Shown here one piece after another: positions 47,701 to 59,400 of a DNA stretch of 64,000 nucleotides. Source of the DNA: Owenia fusiformis. Its lineage: Eukaryota > Annelida > Polychaeta > Sabellida > Oweniidae. How positions within the stretch are numbered: position 1 is the first letter of the stretch; the number at the start of each line of letters is the position of its first letter. The notes under the pieces were generated by a model. That model saw nothing but the letters and a program-made list of their open reading frames with translations. It was not told the origin of the DNA and ran no database searches. The translations under genes were made by a program, and so were the position numbers. The DNA lies in assembly GCA_903813345.2 (NCBI GenBank), contig CAIIXF020000008.1:24910822-24974821 (forward strand), written 5' to 3'.

Positions 47701-50700
47701 CAAAAAACAGCTTTGAAAAATAATTTTTTATACTGAGGCAACACAAGTTCCGCCATCTAAGAGATGAATAAACCTATAATAGTTCCACATATGATCACAA
47801 TTTTTATAGCAAAAAGTTCTTTAAAATCACATTTCAAATTTTAATAACATTGGGTAAGACTTAGCTAAAATATAAAAGGTTTAAACATTTTGGGGCCTTT
47901 AACAATTAGCAATAAGAATTGTGAAATTGATGTACATGCAATTACATGATCTTTCTGATACTTTTAGGCATGCTTACAACATACAGATCCGTGATGTTAA
48001 CAATATGGTGGTGAAGTCTATAGTAGACCTACCTCAACGCAATGATGATGAAATAGAACCAACTATTCTTTTACCAAAAATAAAAAATGTAAATATAATT
48101 TAAAACTGTTAACTCTTAATATTAACTATTAATGTGGTCATTTAAATTCATGAAGCCTTCAGGATTTTTTCTGAACTTATAAAATAATTCAAGCTGACTT
48201 ATATATCAGAATGTAAATACACATTTAGGTTTTTGTAAAGACAAACAAACAATCATTATCCTAACATTATCCTAAGTTCGATAAGGATATAGTGAAGCCA
48301 GTACGTCCATCAGTCAGTCCGTTAGTCTGTCCGTCCATCCAGATGATAACTCGAACACTAGTGGACAGATTTTCTTCATATTAAGTTGAAAGATGAATAT
48401 TGGTGAAGTTTTATTTAAAAAAAGTTTCAACATGACCACCAAAAAAATCTTAAGTTTTTCATTTTAAACCAAAGTAATGGGTAGAGTGGATGGTAAATAT
48501 TACATTGTTCATTTACAGATTCACGAATATTTTGTTCGTTGGATTTGCTACTCTGCGGAGTTGCCGATTTAGTTATTGTACCAATATAGGTCATAAACGG
48601 TGTATATTGTAAAATACATTTGTATTTTTGGAAATATTCATACTTACTCTATAGCAGTGTAAAAGTAGATTTACTTTTCAATGATTATATGCATTTTTAT
48701 TTTCTTCCAGAATGTCTCAAAATTCCTTCCAATATTCCAAAAGTATATTCGGAGTCAAGAATCCAAGAGGGACTGCTTGCAAGCTTTAGAGGTATGGTAA
48801 TACATTTTAATACTTTAGATACACTTAAGATGCTACTTAATTTTGCAGATTTACTTAATTTCAAATAATGGTGGCTATTTAATTTGGCGGAGTCAGGACT
48901 TAGCGAAAGTTTTATCATTATCTGGAAAGAAGCATTTTAGTTTTATGTTTTCTACTTACAGTAAGTCTTTGTATAACACTGACATCCAAATAGGAATACT
49001 TACACACGTGAAATAATTGCAAATTACAAATTACCTGAAAATTGGCAAATTTTTTCGATCCACCAATCCGTCAAATTAAAACGGTAGTCAAATTAAGTGT
49101 ATCTACAGTACATATAATCCAAACAAAACAGAATAAACACATTTGTCATCATATTTGATTGATATTTATTCCATATCTGAAGTATTGATATTTATATGGC
49201 ATAGCATCTAATTCCTCACAACTTGCAATTTTAGAATTCAACTAGGCCTATATTCACTATACAGTTTTAATCAAAACTATAAAAGGTGACATTAAAGAAA
49301 ACAAATACACTAAACTACATAAGCTGAGATTTATAAAGATATTAAACCAACAATGATGGAACATGCATTTTGTTTCAGGAATATTATACAGAGCACACTG
49401 CCACTAGTAAAGTTCTGCCAAGTGTTCTTTCAATACTATATAATGAAGATATTCTAGATGAAGATGTTATCTTATCTTGGCATGAGGCTCTCACAATAAA
49501 ATCTCTCAAGTCCCAGGTCAGTAAATGTCTTAGCTATTGAAGGTCAGATCTTGCCAACAACCTAAAACTTTTCACTTATTTAGGACTACTATTGTTGTCC
49601 CATATGTTTTTTTAAATTTCCAAGTTCATGCTTTCGTTCAGGATCTAGGAAAACTAAAGGTTTTTACTAAAATGTGGATATCAGCATTATTATTTATCAT
49701 ATTTGGGAGGATTTACACATTTTGCAATTTTGCTCCAAATTAATAACTTTACCATTTGACCATTAGATCAATAGAGATATGATATGTACCAGTGGTAAAG
49801 AATACATTAGTAGATCAGTTTTACATGTATGTTGGTTGCAATTATATTTTATGAATCTGCCTTTATTATGTCACCACCAAAAAGTGGTGACATATTGTTA
49901 TGGTTTCCATTTTTGTGACGGCGGTTGGCAATCGGTGGTTGGCATCTGTAACAAATGGTGGTGACATTTACATTTTAATGCCTTGTTTAGAATATGTGAA
50001 CTGTTCATATTGTCTGCTCCCTTCTCTATTGTTCAATCAATATCTCAAATCAATCCATGATTCTTCTAAATACTGTACTCCTGGTTAATTTCTCAAGTTT
50101 TAATTTCACAAATTTTGAGAAAACACCCTGTCGCTGCTATTAAATTTCACAAGTTAAAATCTCATTATCCTCGGAATCCTCATGCTCTGTAAAAAAGTAA
50201 CATCATGTACAATAAGTACACCTACCTAATGTCATCTTTGTCAATGCCACACTCTATCTTAACCTCTATTACGTGTCATTTTTTTGATTTATTTGAACTA
50301 ATAAGCCTGTAAGCCACTGTAACAGACACTGTTACTTAGTATCCCATTTATCGCCTGATAACACTGGCCAAACATTCCACAAAACACGAAATGCAATGCA
50401 GGCCTAGGTAATGAAAAATTCGCAAATCGTCAGAGATTTAGTTGACAATTTGAATTTTCACGATTTTACCACAATCACGAAAAGCACGAAGCTAAATCGT
50501 ACATGAAAAATACTGGGAGTACAGTAATAAAAGAAAATATCTTAGGTTTCTGAAAAATAGCATGGGTTGCCTCGAGAATTTTTGAAGAAAATCTAAATAT
50601 CCCTTTGTTAATAAGAATACTTTTATTTTTGCATATATTATTTACATGTCTATATTCAAGTAGTGTATTTTTTATATATACATGCAACATTTTCATTTAT

Positions 50701-50775
50701 TGCATGTTTCAGATTGGGCCATTCATCCAATGGCTGCAGGAGGCTGAAGAGGAAAGTGATGAGGAGAGTGACTGA
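32711..50775 (+). CDS. EIF2B5: Translation initiation factor eIF2B subunit epsilon
   Basis: Catalytic subunit of the guanine nucleotide exchange factor that recharges eIF2 with GTP in the cytosol, and the target of the integrated stress response. Sixteen exons join in frame: 32711-32836, 34171-34295, 35724-35912, 38582-38756, 38959-39114, 39291-39376, 41503-41622, 41915-42015, 42185-42330, 45398-45506, 46226-46384, 46493-46604, 47968-48088, 48711-48791, 49379-49516, 50713-50775; 668 residues (human 721). Exons 1-6 encode the nucleotidyltransferase-like domain ([40 protein letters not shown]). Exons 7-10 encode the left-handed beta-helix hexapeptide repeats ([31 protein letters not shown]). 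Exon 11 is acidic. Exons 12-16 are the HEAT-like W2 catalytic domain, ending [17 protein letters not shown] with the aromatic/acidic AA-box. The exon 13 donor (AAT|GTAAAT) is the least certain boundary. Intron 9 contains an antisense glycosyltransferase gene. Confidence 0.96.
32982..33236 (+). repeat. Dispersed repeat family F, copy 2
   Basis: In EIF2B5 intron 1. It is inverted relative to 12070-12345 with ~80 percent identity by eye. It includes TTTGAAGTCACGCCAGTC, ATGATCGGCAATATACCAC and ACGAACGCATTTCG. Confidence 0.55.
33480..34182 (+). repeat. Duplicated splice-acceptor region around an inverted repeat
   Basis: TACCTGTAGCTG..TACCTCTAACTGAGT...TTTTGTAGGCCCTAC (33493-33551) is a diverged copy of 34124-34182, which ends in the real exon 2 acceptor ATATTTGCAG|GCCCTTCTACC. 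A third partial copy, ATATTTGTAGGCCCTACTACC, is at 33568-33588. Between lies a foldback: 33588-33780 pairs with 33900-34110 (ACTATAGTCCTG on both sides; ACAATTGTGGATTCAAC against GTTGAATCCACAATTGT). The foldback may have inserted with host duplication. Confidence 0.6.
34296..35723 (+). other. EIF2B5 intron 2 with a family C fragment
   Basis: 34296-35120 shows no gene or clear repeat. Family C sequence (5'-truncated) fills about 35124-35563, and the rest is plain intron. Confidence 0.5.
35124..35563 (+). mobile_element. Family C repeat, 5'-truncated copy
   Basis: Begins CTGTTTAGACTGACTTC, has about three internal units (TCAAATCTGACTTTAG, TTCAATGACCTTCTCAAGGT), and ends with GAGCAATGAGGTGGTGACAT and TTAATGCCTTG, the family 3' end. 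The TGTCACCACC start is missing. Confidence 0.7.
36593..38223 (+). mobile_element. Family C repeat, long copy with doubled 5' end
   Basis: In EIF2B5 intron 3. TATGTCACCACCAAAAGTGG and the next ~30 bases occur twice in a row (36593 and 36639). A GTCCGGCGGTTGGC minisatellite follows (about 36694-36750), then about nine ~110-165-bp units with AAATCTGACTTTAGATTTGA, CCTTCAATGACCTTCTCAAG and GGTCAAAAAAGGTCAAAAAG. It ends GGTGGTGACATTTTGTCATG then TTAATGCCTTG|TT. The start and the near-end sequence are inverted copies (TGTCACCACC/GGTGGTGACA), the near-end copy being ~25 bases inside the terminus. Confidence 0.8.
39377..41150 (+). repeat. EIF2B5 intron 6 with family E and other decayed repeats
   Basis: GATGTTATTTGGTGCAATCTG occurs near 39505 and, as GACGTTATTTGGTGCAATCT, near 41021. 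40690-40880 matches family E at 18590-18770. AAGGGCCCACCCCTAATAAG (39568) recalls common transposon ends. 39620-40680 shows nothing recognisable. There is no coding exon. Confidence 0.45.
41127..41144 (+). repeat. Run of 18 G
   Basis: An uninterrupted homopolymer in EIF2B5 intron 6. Its length is likely polymorphic or a sequencing weak point. Confidence 0.9.
42487..44274 (-). CDS. GT49-family glycosyltransferase (LARGE/B4GAT1-like), nested gene
   Basis: Predicted type II Golgi membrane enzyme. The open frame begins at 44337, but the ATG at 44274 gives HPRKLSK followed at once by a single membrane helix ([17 protein letters not shown]), so I take 44274 (595 residues; residue numbers below use the 44337 start, 616). 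Residues 110-280 form a beta-rich, cysteine-poor region I do not recognise. Residues 328-610 are the GT49 domain: [36 protein letters not shown], a metal-binding DAD at 423-425 within [32 protein letters not shown], and HLPHH. In LARGE this domain is the glucuronyl/xylosyl-transfer end that builds matriglycan on dystroglycan, but the GT8 domain of LARGE is absent here. The substrate is therefore unknown. It is intronless and lies wholly in intron 9 of EIF2B5, antisense, with its stop 156 bases from exon 9. Confidence 0.92.
   Translation of the reverse strand: MHPRKLSKLIFILTFILFIHFFIKVQYSKGQQGPISSNSYELTSEKVNNLGYTTLQTGQKQNKLNILNTFLKETEYIKKERDTNIKMPHSGGFITLPINLISMDVMDNGQVGLQLGWWILQPESWSLQIDCNSDTTCHKSIDLNATPGVLYTVFQFIAFHQTAPIKGIYFSVKTSSDAKTWDEHAVNHHEASAMIRFTDASSQVLHLNFQLITSQLVQSNVSYIFPIGGATVSSVTVMLGVKGLVGKVRFRDIEIKPIIQLQQEHNHDLTQFHFITTCPDVLSPLRNASTFIKNHFVLNDNGFETMESVTMVTQLSLDRWKSWTTRILPEWKGPVSVALYVPNEEKNQDIKPANIAETLKNFKYCCAVTVVYGAYQHEKYPINHLRNLAMEQVRTEYMLLVDADFYISPNFIESFQLSIINESSPINAYVIPAFEYSHGQNMEPLAKSKKELVTLLHQPRASIQPFRRHESEKSHKSTDYQRWYTSSTLYPIRDYQMAYEPYLVLKTSTKKELKYDERFDGYGMNKISFIMELIAAGYNFKVLPYCWATHLPHHSSSHSLTFLTDLSENLRNRVKRFEFISDLTKRYKLGGCETS
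44338..45397. other. EIF2B5 intron 9, upstream side of the nested gene
   Basis: The promoter and 5' UTR of the antisense glycosyltransferase should be here. No core element can be fixed by eye. Short open frames have no family features. Confidence 0.4.
45568..46158. mobile_element. Mariner-like non-autonomous element, EIF2B5 intron 10
   Basis: Inverted ends TACAGGGTGACACAAAAAGA on the left and TTTTTTGTTTCACGCGGTA on the right, both with TGGGTGTCAT/ATGATACCCA inside. An internal near-copy of the end is at 45935-45960. TACAGGGTG-type ends and TA edges fit Tc1/mariner. There is no transposase frame. The exon 11 acceptor follows 67 bases later. Confidence 0.65.
46605..47967 (+). other. EIF2B5 intron 12, nothing recognised
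   Basis: 1363 bases, AT-rich. No gene, no repeat with clear ends. Confidence 0.5.
48270..48572 (+). mobile_element. Helitron-like family A, short copy 3
   Basis: Starts A|TCCTAAGTTCGATAAGG, has a GTCA/GTCC microsatellite (48305-48342), and ends GTTCGTTGGAT, the hairpin ACTCTGCGGAGT, then TTTAG|T. It is internally deleted relative to the 740-bp copies. It lies in EIF2B5 intron 13. Confidence 0.65.
48811..49110. mobile_element. TA-ended MITE, family G, copy 2
   Basis: Ends TACTTTAGATACACTTAA and TTAAGTGTATCTACAGTA, an inverted repeat with one mismatch. The inside includes TTTAATTTGGCGG. It is a relative of 28212-28713. It begins 20 bases after the exon 14 donor of EIF2B5. Confidence 0.75.
49867..49986 (+). 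mobile_element. Family C repeat, minimal copy
   Basis: ATGTCACCACCAAAAAGTGG at the start, a GGCGGTTGGC stretch, then directly GGTGGTGACAT and TTTTAATGCCTTGTTT. All internal units are missing, which shows the two ends of the family in 120 bases. Confidence 0.75.
50071..50526. mobile_element. TA-ended MITE in EIF2B5 intron 15
   Basis: Perfect 11-bp inverted ends TACTGTACTCC and GGAGTACAGTA. Internal words TTTCACAA/AATTCGCAAAT suggest further imperfect pairing. 456 bp, no coding. The first bases TACTGTA are shared with family G. Confidence 0.7.
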
Positions 50776-50973
50776 GTTTAATTACCATGGTTACAGAAAA
50801 CATTCATCTCAATATTTATGGACAATAATGTATCAATGACCGGTTTTCATCAAACTATTGCCATATCATGATATGAAACTTAAATTTGAATCCATAAAGG
50901 ACAGTTGTATAGACATGATACAAAGGATGAATATTTATTATTGTTTGTCATTATTTTTCATATCAAATATGAA

Positions 50974-50979
50974 AATAAA
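50974..50979 (+). terminator. EIF2B5 poly(A) signal candidate
   Basis: AATAAA 199 bases after the EIF2B5 stop codon, a usual 3' UTR length. Confidence 0.6.
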
Positions 50980-53267
50980 AAATACTGAAATAATCTTGGT
51001 ATGCAAAACTATCTCATGTACAATGTATTTGTTTTTTAAGGTTCTGAGTTGATCATGGTTTAGTCCTGTTCATCATTCCATTCTTATCACAAGCAAAATG
51101 ATGAGTCTGGATATATGCCCTTTTGGTCCCTCAGTTAAGTACATGTGAAATATGATTTTTATAACTGTCCTATTTATATTTGTTAAGTATATTTACTTTT
51201 TCATGAGTTTTGATGCATAATTAACCCCCTGCTGAGAGTCAAAATAAGTATCCCAACAGAAAACAAGTAATCATTATCATAGAAAAAAACAAGTAATCAT
51301 TATCATAGAAAAAAACACCAATTGCAACATGTATGACATGTGAAATAGAAATAACTTAAAAGACCCATGAAGAATTTTAAGAAAATCATATTTTGTATTT
51401 AAATATATTTTAGGATTCAATTTTTTGAATTTCCCGCCAGTTTAATTTAAGTGGGAAAAGCAAGATGGCTGCCATTTGGTGTAAGATATATCAGAAAAAA
51501 GTTGCTTCATTTTTAGTTTTCACAATGAGCACAGTTTTCCAGTTTGGGTTTTTTGACTGATTCTGACTCTTCATCACCAGGGTCATGTATAGAGATTATA
51601 AAATTGAAACCAAAATGTTGTGCTCAGCATGAATTTGACTGAAATATGTATAATTTCACCAACACAATTGAAGTGTCAAAACTGGATGCTCGGTAACTTT
51701 GAGTGATTATAATCCCTTGATTACCCAGATAAACACCAATTCACTTATCCAGAAATACCATTCAATGTCTATACCAAGAAATTTAGTAATGTTTTGGAGG
51801 ATATGTTTCTACCACTTTTCTGAAGACAGACTTGCACACTTTGTGTCACTTTGTGTGATGTTCTTGAAAACACACATGTTTTTATTGGAACTTATGTTTC
51901 TTATCCTGAAAGATAGTGTGCATGTCAACAATCCTAGAACCATTGCAGAGCTAAAACTATAGATAATACGAAAGATAAGGACATTAACCAGTCTGTTTGA
52001 AGAGAGGTGGTAGCCATTTGGAGCACATTCTTTATATGGTCAGCAAATGGGTCATACATACGCTACATTGATGAAACTTGCTCAACTTAAAGGACATTGA
52101 ACTACCTTTACTTCTGCCAAAAGAGATTGTTCAACCTTCATTGGTTGAAAAGATATGCATTGTAAAGTATGTGAGTTGCACATTTTTTGAAACACCCTGT
52201 ATATGACCTCAAATTTTATTCTGGCCAGTGCCAAAGACCTCAATCGCTACGCAATTTCAGTCTTTTAACAATGAATAGAAGAAAATTTTTGGTCATATAT
52301 CACACCATAAATCATAAAATCTTGGTCTTTATTCCATAAATATACACACATGTAGTGAACAAAACTTAACTCTGCATATTTCTTGTTATATTCAATGATT
52401 TTTGGAATATTTTGACAGAATACATATTTTAAAATTCAATAAATTCATGATGAAAAGAAGGGACTTTTTTCACCAAATTTTGGTTATTCTGAGAGGCTAC
52501 ACGGGAGTTTGTATAACAATATGGTGGTGACATAAAAATCATTTCAAGTTAAATAATAATTTGGTGATATCCCATGATATTTCATTTTCATTGTTAAATC
52601 TTGACACTGCCTGTACATTATGTTAACATGTTTAACTGTATATTGTTATATTACTCTATGAATGACATTACATGTACATGTTCTTTTATGCATACAAGTG
52701 GAATCACTCCAAACATGTGAATCATAAATATGTAACTGTAAACGATCAGCTACCTATTTAAGTATGAAAATGAGGTCAGATGATACCACATGTATCAGTC
52801 CAAAATTGGAATCAGATAAAAATGTTTATTCTACCAATCCTAAACAGTCTTGTGAAAATACTACAAAGAAATGTTGGATTTGCAAATAATTGTAAAGTAT
52901 AGACTCCTATATGTAATAATAAGAAGACAATATGTCGTTATGAGTTCATCTGATACTGTTACTTATTTGGCCGTTTTATGTATATCTATCTACAACTTAC
53001 TCCACAAGAGGTTATTCAATTCAATTTTGCATCTGTCATTGTCTTCTTTCACATCCCAAAGGTCAAAGTTGGTCTTAAGCATCATATATATAATATGGCT
53101 TCATAACAGTTTTACATGAAGCAATTAGTGGTGGGATAATTATGTTGACTCTCACATACATCAAGTTGATTAGACAAAGAGCCAGTAATGAATTCTATGT
53201 ACAGCTACTTTGTAACCCAAATCCCTTTGCACCATTTTAAGTAGTCATGTCAAAACTAAATAAAGGT
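50980..53267. other. Intergenic, EIF2B5 to the SUSD4-like gene
   Basis: No gene recognised. A short duplication (AACAAGTAATCATTATCATAG, twice near 51263-51308) is present. A mariner-type end TTTTGAAACACCCTGTA lies at about 52185-52201 without a partner. A 5' scrap of family C (AATATGGTGGTGACATA, minus) lies near 52517. Confidence 0.5.
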
Positions 53268-53273
53268 TTTATT
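53268..53273 (-). terminator. Poly(A) signal candidate of the SUSD4-like gene
   Basis: AATAAA on the minus strand, about 146 bases beyond the stop codon at 53419. Confidence 0.6.
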
Positions 53274-53418
53274 TGAAAGGTGCTAGTTTTTGGTAGTTCA
53301 TTCATGGTTACTGGTGAATGTTATCAGTAGAAGCTACAGTGTCTCTGGGTCTATACATAAGTGTATCTAAAGACAATACAGACAGACCAAACTTGATGAC
53401 ATTCTAAGACAGTAGCAT

Positions 53419-56400
53419 TTAGTCAAGTTTTATATCTTGTTCATCTGCTGTATGAGATTGCTGGTCTCCACTCCTAGTTTCCCTGCCTGTGTCTGATAAA
53501 AGGGGAGCATCTGAAACAAAGTTTAATAGTTTAATATAAGATTAAATATTGTCTACTGATTTATCAATTATTAGAGCAATTAGGTGATGCATTCTTTAAT
53601 TATCTGAAAATTACATGCTACCCCGCTTAAAACCTGCTACAATAGCTAAAACAATTGATTGTAATACTGATCTATGATGAGGTACGAGGTACGTATATTA
53701 TGACCACTAAATTTCAGAAATGCAAAAAGTTGTTTTCTGGTTTGTTTATTATATTAAAATAATACGAAGACCTTGATTCTATGATTCATGGCAAATAAAA
53801 ATAGATAGATAAAAATTATGGGTCATATTTTGCTCCATAAATCATAGAATCTCCATCTTTATTCCTTAAGCATAGAAGCAACTATGTGAGGATTTGAGAA
53901 TTATGTTACACTGTACATGCATCTTGTATAAAATACATTTGACCCAGATGGGACTTTATAGTGTTCAAAATGGATATTTTGACTCCTTATAATCATTTCT
54001 TTGTTGGAATAGGTTAAAAACTGCCTGTGAAGACACTTTAAGATATCAATCCTACCTTCATTAGCTAAGCTATCATTGGACGACATACTGCCAGCTGTTG
54101 CCCGCCTGGAGGTGGCTATAGATGGGTTAGATAAATTAGAGTCCATGGTGTCCACAGTAACAGATGTAGATGCATCACTGACTGTGTTCATAGTGTGCAC
54201 AGTTCCAGTGTCACTAACATTCATAGTGTCTATTGAACCAAAGTTGATATTTTCAGACAGAGCATCCCTATTGGTGCTTGTCGTTGTAATTGTGGATGTT
54301 CTACGACTATCACGCTCGTGTAAACTCCTTGTGTCTCTACCCCGCATGTTTGGAGGTAAACTAGGTAATGGGCGGTAGTCTAAATGCCTTAGGTTTCCTC
54401 CCCTTGGGCTTCGGGCACCTGAATTGGTACGTCGTACAGCTTCTTCATAGGAGGGCAAAACTACATGCATGTGTACCCCACCATCAGTGCACGCTATAAG
54501 TGCTACTTGATCATGCTCTTCAATGGAGTCTCTGTGGATGTTTTGAACTTCTTGATTGTTAGAGGTGGGAGAGTATGGTGGTGGACCACCAGGTGGCCGT
54601 GTGGTTTGATTGTAACATCGAAAGGGGATCTTCTTGCGCTGGAATGCGACTAGAATCGTGATGAGTAGGAGAATTCCGAGGATACTACATGATATTGCTA
54701 TCACTATTGTCATTGTGCTAGGGGAGTGGTCAACAGTCACAACAGGGACAGGACTAGTACTGGCAACTGAAAGCAAGTTATAGAGAATTTCAATATCACA
54801 TGTAATAAATGTACACAGATTCCACTTTTCAAACTTAAAATAGGTCTGTCCCCAATGTTTTATTCATTTTTGTAATAATCTGCAGTCAAGATCAACACAG
54901 ACTTTGATAAAAAGCTTCATTTCTGAAAAACAGCTTGAAAAAGTGAATTACATATATTAATTTCATCTAAATACTGTACCTTGTCTACACTGTGGATATA
55001 TACCATCCCATTTTCCAGTCTTCCCACATGTTATAATGGCTTTGCCTCCTACAGGCTCAAAATTCTCATTGCAGTAGAAGGCCAACTGGGCACCCACATA
55101 GTACATGTTGCTGCGGACAGATGGACTGCATTCATCAGATTTACATAAATGGTAACCATTGTCTGGCACACCAGGGTTGTAACACAAGATACCTGCAAAT
55201 AAACAATGACTAAATAATACACAGTTACTATTTTCCCTGTTAAGATTGGCATCTACTGCACTGGTATATGGCCCTGAATGTGTATGACTAATAAGGCGGG
55301 TATGTAAGCAGGTTCATAAGTACAATACTAATGAGCCACCCCCTCAGCAATATGATCCTTTCTTGTTCACCATCCTTTCATGTGATGAGTATACATGTTG
55401 TGTTTTCCTTAGCCAATTAACAACAGACATGATTTCCAAAAACTGATTCATCCGAAAACACACTCCATTCACAGAATAAATTCCTAGTGTTTGAAAGAAA
55501 GGTTTGAAAGTAGCAAATTGCAATTTGACCCAAAATTAAGAATTCTACAGGGATCATTATTATTCTGTAATTGCATGGAAACTACATATATCCAATTCTT
55601 GATGCACAACTGATTAAATAGTAATTTTAAAATTTTAACTTAATGATTATTTAAATGTTTCGTGACATATTTTGGTCCCCACATGACTTTTTACTGGCCC
55701 GTTTTGGTCCAATGAATCATGATGTCATGATTCCAATATGTTTTGTTATTTGTTTTTACAAAACAATTCTGTGGTTTATACGACCACACAATTACCAAGA
55801 TATCAATAAACCAGAACTATAAATAAGTATGATGTCGCTGATCATGTGGGGCCAATCTGACTGACCAGTTAATTTTATAATGTTCATTATAAGACTGTGA
55901 ATAGTTATTTGTCATTTCTCTTATTATGGTTATGTTGAGAATCCAATGTTGGGCTTACAATGCAAAAAGGCATTTTTGTAGCTGCAAGTTGAGAAAACCT
56001 ATTTCAGTTGTCCTTTGAGTTAATATCAAATTATTATTTCCTTCTGAAAAATGAACTCACGGTCATCAGGTATACATCTAGGAGGAATATCTGACCATGA
56101 GCCTGAGTTGAGACACTCCACTATCCTGGAGCCCACCATGGTAAAGCCCTGCATACATTCAAACTCAATCTGAAAAATTAGAAATAGGGTACAGATAATC
56201 ATTCAGAATACATGATTTAATTGCAATATTAGCTTGTGTCATTAACAATAATGGATGTTACGATGTTTCATGTATACAAAGTTATATGTATGGTTAAAAT
56301 CTACTTATTCCACTGGATGAACTTCGGGGGATCAAGAGAATGGCACCATCTTTCCGTTAATTAGTATTATTATTGAGTTATCAAAGAGTACATTTTTTAT

Positions 56401-59400
56401 GAAAAATGGTGGCCATCTTAAATTGAGCAGACATATTGAAAATTCCTTCTCAAGCAGAAGTCCTACACCCATAAGCCTATAAAATTTGAATCAAATCCGT
56501 GAACTGGTATTTGAGTTATGGCCCGGACAGATGGATGGATGGATGGACAAACAAACGGACAGATGGCTTCTCTAAATCCCTCTCAAGCTTCGTTCAGTGG
56601 GATAATAAAAATGTACCTTTGAACCTGGTTTGTAATAACCATCATCTGCCATGTACCAGTTACCATGTGGTGGCACCTTATCACCAGGTGGGACACACAT
56701 CACAGGCACTGAAAAGATGGAAAGGTGAATACAAAAGCAAGAAATTAACAATTGTATTAAAGGCCCCGTGCAAAGTTTAAAAATATATAGTAGTTTAATC
56801 ATTCAAATATTACTTTTCATAACTTGTAAAACTATTGAGACACTTGAAAAATGAGTTGTTCATCTTTCAAATATTTGCACTTCCAACATTTTAAATACAA
56901 AAGTTCATTGGGTAAGCCTATATAATAATTGGGTAGGCCTATAATATAAGCAAAAGTGGTTTAAACTTTATATGGGGCCTAAAAGCTAGTATAACCTGTC
57001 AAAGTTACTGAGTTACATAACTACATGTAGTTTCGATAACATGGAAAATTGTTAAATAATGACATAAATATTAGAAAGGATAGTAAGATGACTATAAGCA
57101 TACTGAATTTCATTTAATGAAAAAATCGTAATTACCACAGTTTGGTGGGCCACCCACCCATTCTCCATTCTGGCATTCCATCAGAGTATATTTTTCATCA
57201 TTAACTCTTCCCTTTCTATGGTAGCCTGCTTTACATGTGTAGAGAACTTTCTGCTTTTCTCTTTCTGGTGCATTAATGAATTCAAACTCACTGTTTGGGT
57301 AGTTGACTGGGTGGGGACAGCTTTCTACTATAGTATAAGATAAAATAATAATATATGGGTATTAGTTATATCCTGTATCAAAATTAACTCATAGACTAGA
57401 TGGCTGAAGAAATATTGTAGATTCTTCTGATTAAATATTCAACATTTTTTGCTTCAAATCGTCCCGAATAGTAAAAATTCACATGTGTAACTGAAACTTT
57501 ATAAACCGGCTATTTCTTTTCAATTTTCAGCCCTAGCACATTTTATTCCCCTGATATTTTGAGCTTCTTGCGTAAGGTCATCACACAAATATTTCATGAA
57601 GATCATTTTGGGAAGTGTGACCAAATATAAATCTAAAGTGTCACAATAAATTTCAAATAATAGGTTATCCTTAATTTTACAACAGCACACCGGAACACCC
57701 TGACAACATTAAAGTCAGACACCATTGTCACAAATAGTGGCCAAAGGTTCATATTCAATTCGATTTTCATTACCTGCATGTTAAATAGAGCACCTATTCA
57801 ATTTATCATCTATACATATCAGACAAAAATACATAACTGATGAAGGGAGCGAGACACTGACAAGTGTAGCAATTGAAGATGACAAATATATGGAAAGAAA
57901 ATTCCTGAGAACTATGAAGTTAAAATGGTTTTGCTCTTGTAATTTAAGCTATCATGAAGCTGTTTTGGCCCCATCTCACAGTCCCCATTCCCTGATAGAG
58001 TTTGTGTGCATGCGAAGAATAAGAGAGATAAGAATTGGTGAGGATCAAAAGTGGCAGAAAATGCCCAATGGAATGGTGTGGTGGAATATTCTTGGAATTA
58101 AATATTAAATTCCTTTGGTACAACAATCAATCAAAGTGACTTTCTGTTCATTGTAGTTAAAAAATATGTTCTATTATTGAAATAAAGGCTTTAATTTTAC
58201 CAGTCAAAATATGGCACAGGACAATGGATGCCATATAAATGACAATGGTAAATGTGGGTCAAATGTGCTGTAAAATTGGGATGACAATGGTAGTATTTGA
58301 CAATGCTATTTATAAAATAAAAAAAACAATGGTAAAGTGTCTAGTTTTTCTATGTTCCAATGCAATACATCCTATATATTTTGTTGTCACATCTTACCAT
58401 GTGCTGTGTCCCTGTTAATTATTTCAAATTCAGATTCCGTTGTCATTAACAATATGGAAGATGGTGTATTGTGGCAATCCACATTTGACTGACATTGGAA
58501 TTTAATATACATTGTAATACAAAATCACAAGAGCTTAATGCATGCACAGAATTCGCGACAACAAGTTCCTATGAAATGAGAACCAACTGATTAAAAATTT
58601 GAAGCGATGGTTACGTCCGCCATTCCGGACAACAGTATCTGACTTTATTGTTGTCCGGGTGTTCTGGTGTGAACAGAGTGTGTGCCTATTTTTGATTCAG
58701 TGAATTTGATTTTATGAGACTTGATAGTTGATAATCATTACCATAAGTACAGGTAGGCTTTTCAGGAGGGTCCCAGAATCCAAGATGATTGCATACCATT
58801 TTGCTTGAGCCTAATAGAGCCATGTCCTTATAACAGGAATAATGAATTTGTGTTCCAGGTAAAAATGGTGTTTTGATAGAGACTGTCACTCGTCTCCATC
58901 CACCTTTAATCTCCCCTGGGTCTGAACATGTTACACCTGAAAAGAAAGTATTTACAAGGTAAATGAAAAATGCATGTACATGTAATATGAAAGTTTCCAT
59001 CATCAACGACACAGGGGGATATTGGGCATTTGTATGCTTGCTTTGATCACATTATTTCTGTCATAATATCATCTTATAAGAGTTTTATTATTTCCGCTTG
59101 TCAGGACAGGCGGAACTATTAACTATACAAGCTTATGATAAAATGACGATGGAGGTTAGACCTAGTCAGGGCCATAAGACATGTCAGATAAGAAACGAGG
59201 CCCCAGACTTACCATATTCTATGGCCACTGAGTTGAAATATAGCGGAAATAAGACATGCTTTCAAAATGGAGAACGGGACAATGTCTATTTTAAATGAAA
59301 ACGTTCAATATCTCATCAACAAGACAAGCCGTTACCATTTCAATTCTTGAAATATTAACAGAATTTTATTGAACGGCGGCTAAAGATTTTACAATAGTTA

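Noticed and set aside
58686-59012. Extra 5' sequence of the sushi 1 open frame as a start codon region
   Set aside because: The AG acceptor at 58937-58938 and the signal-peptide exon at 59636-59540 join in frame, so the upstream part of that frame is intron.
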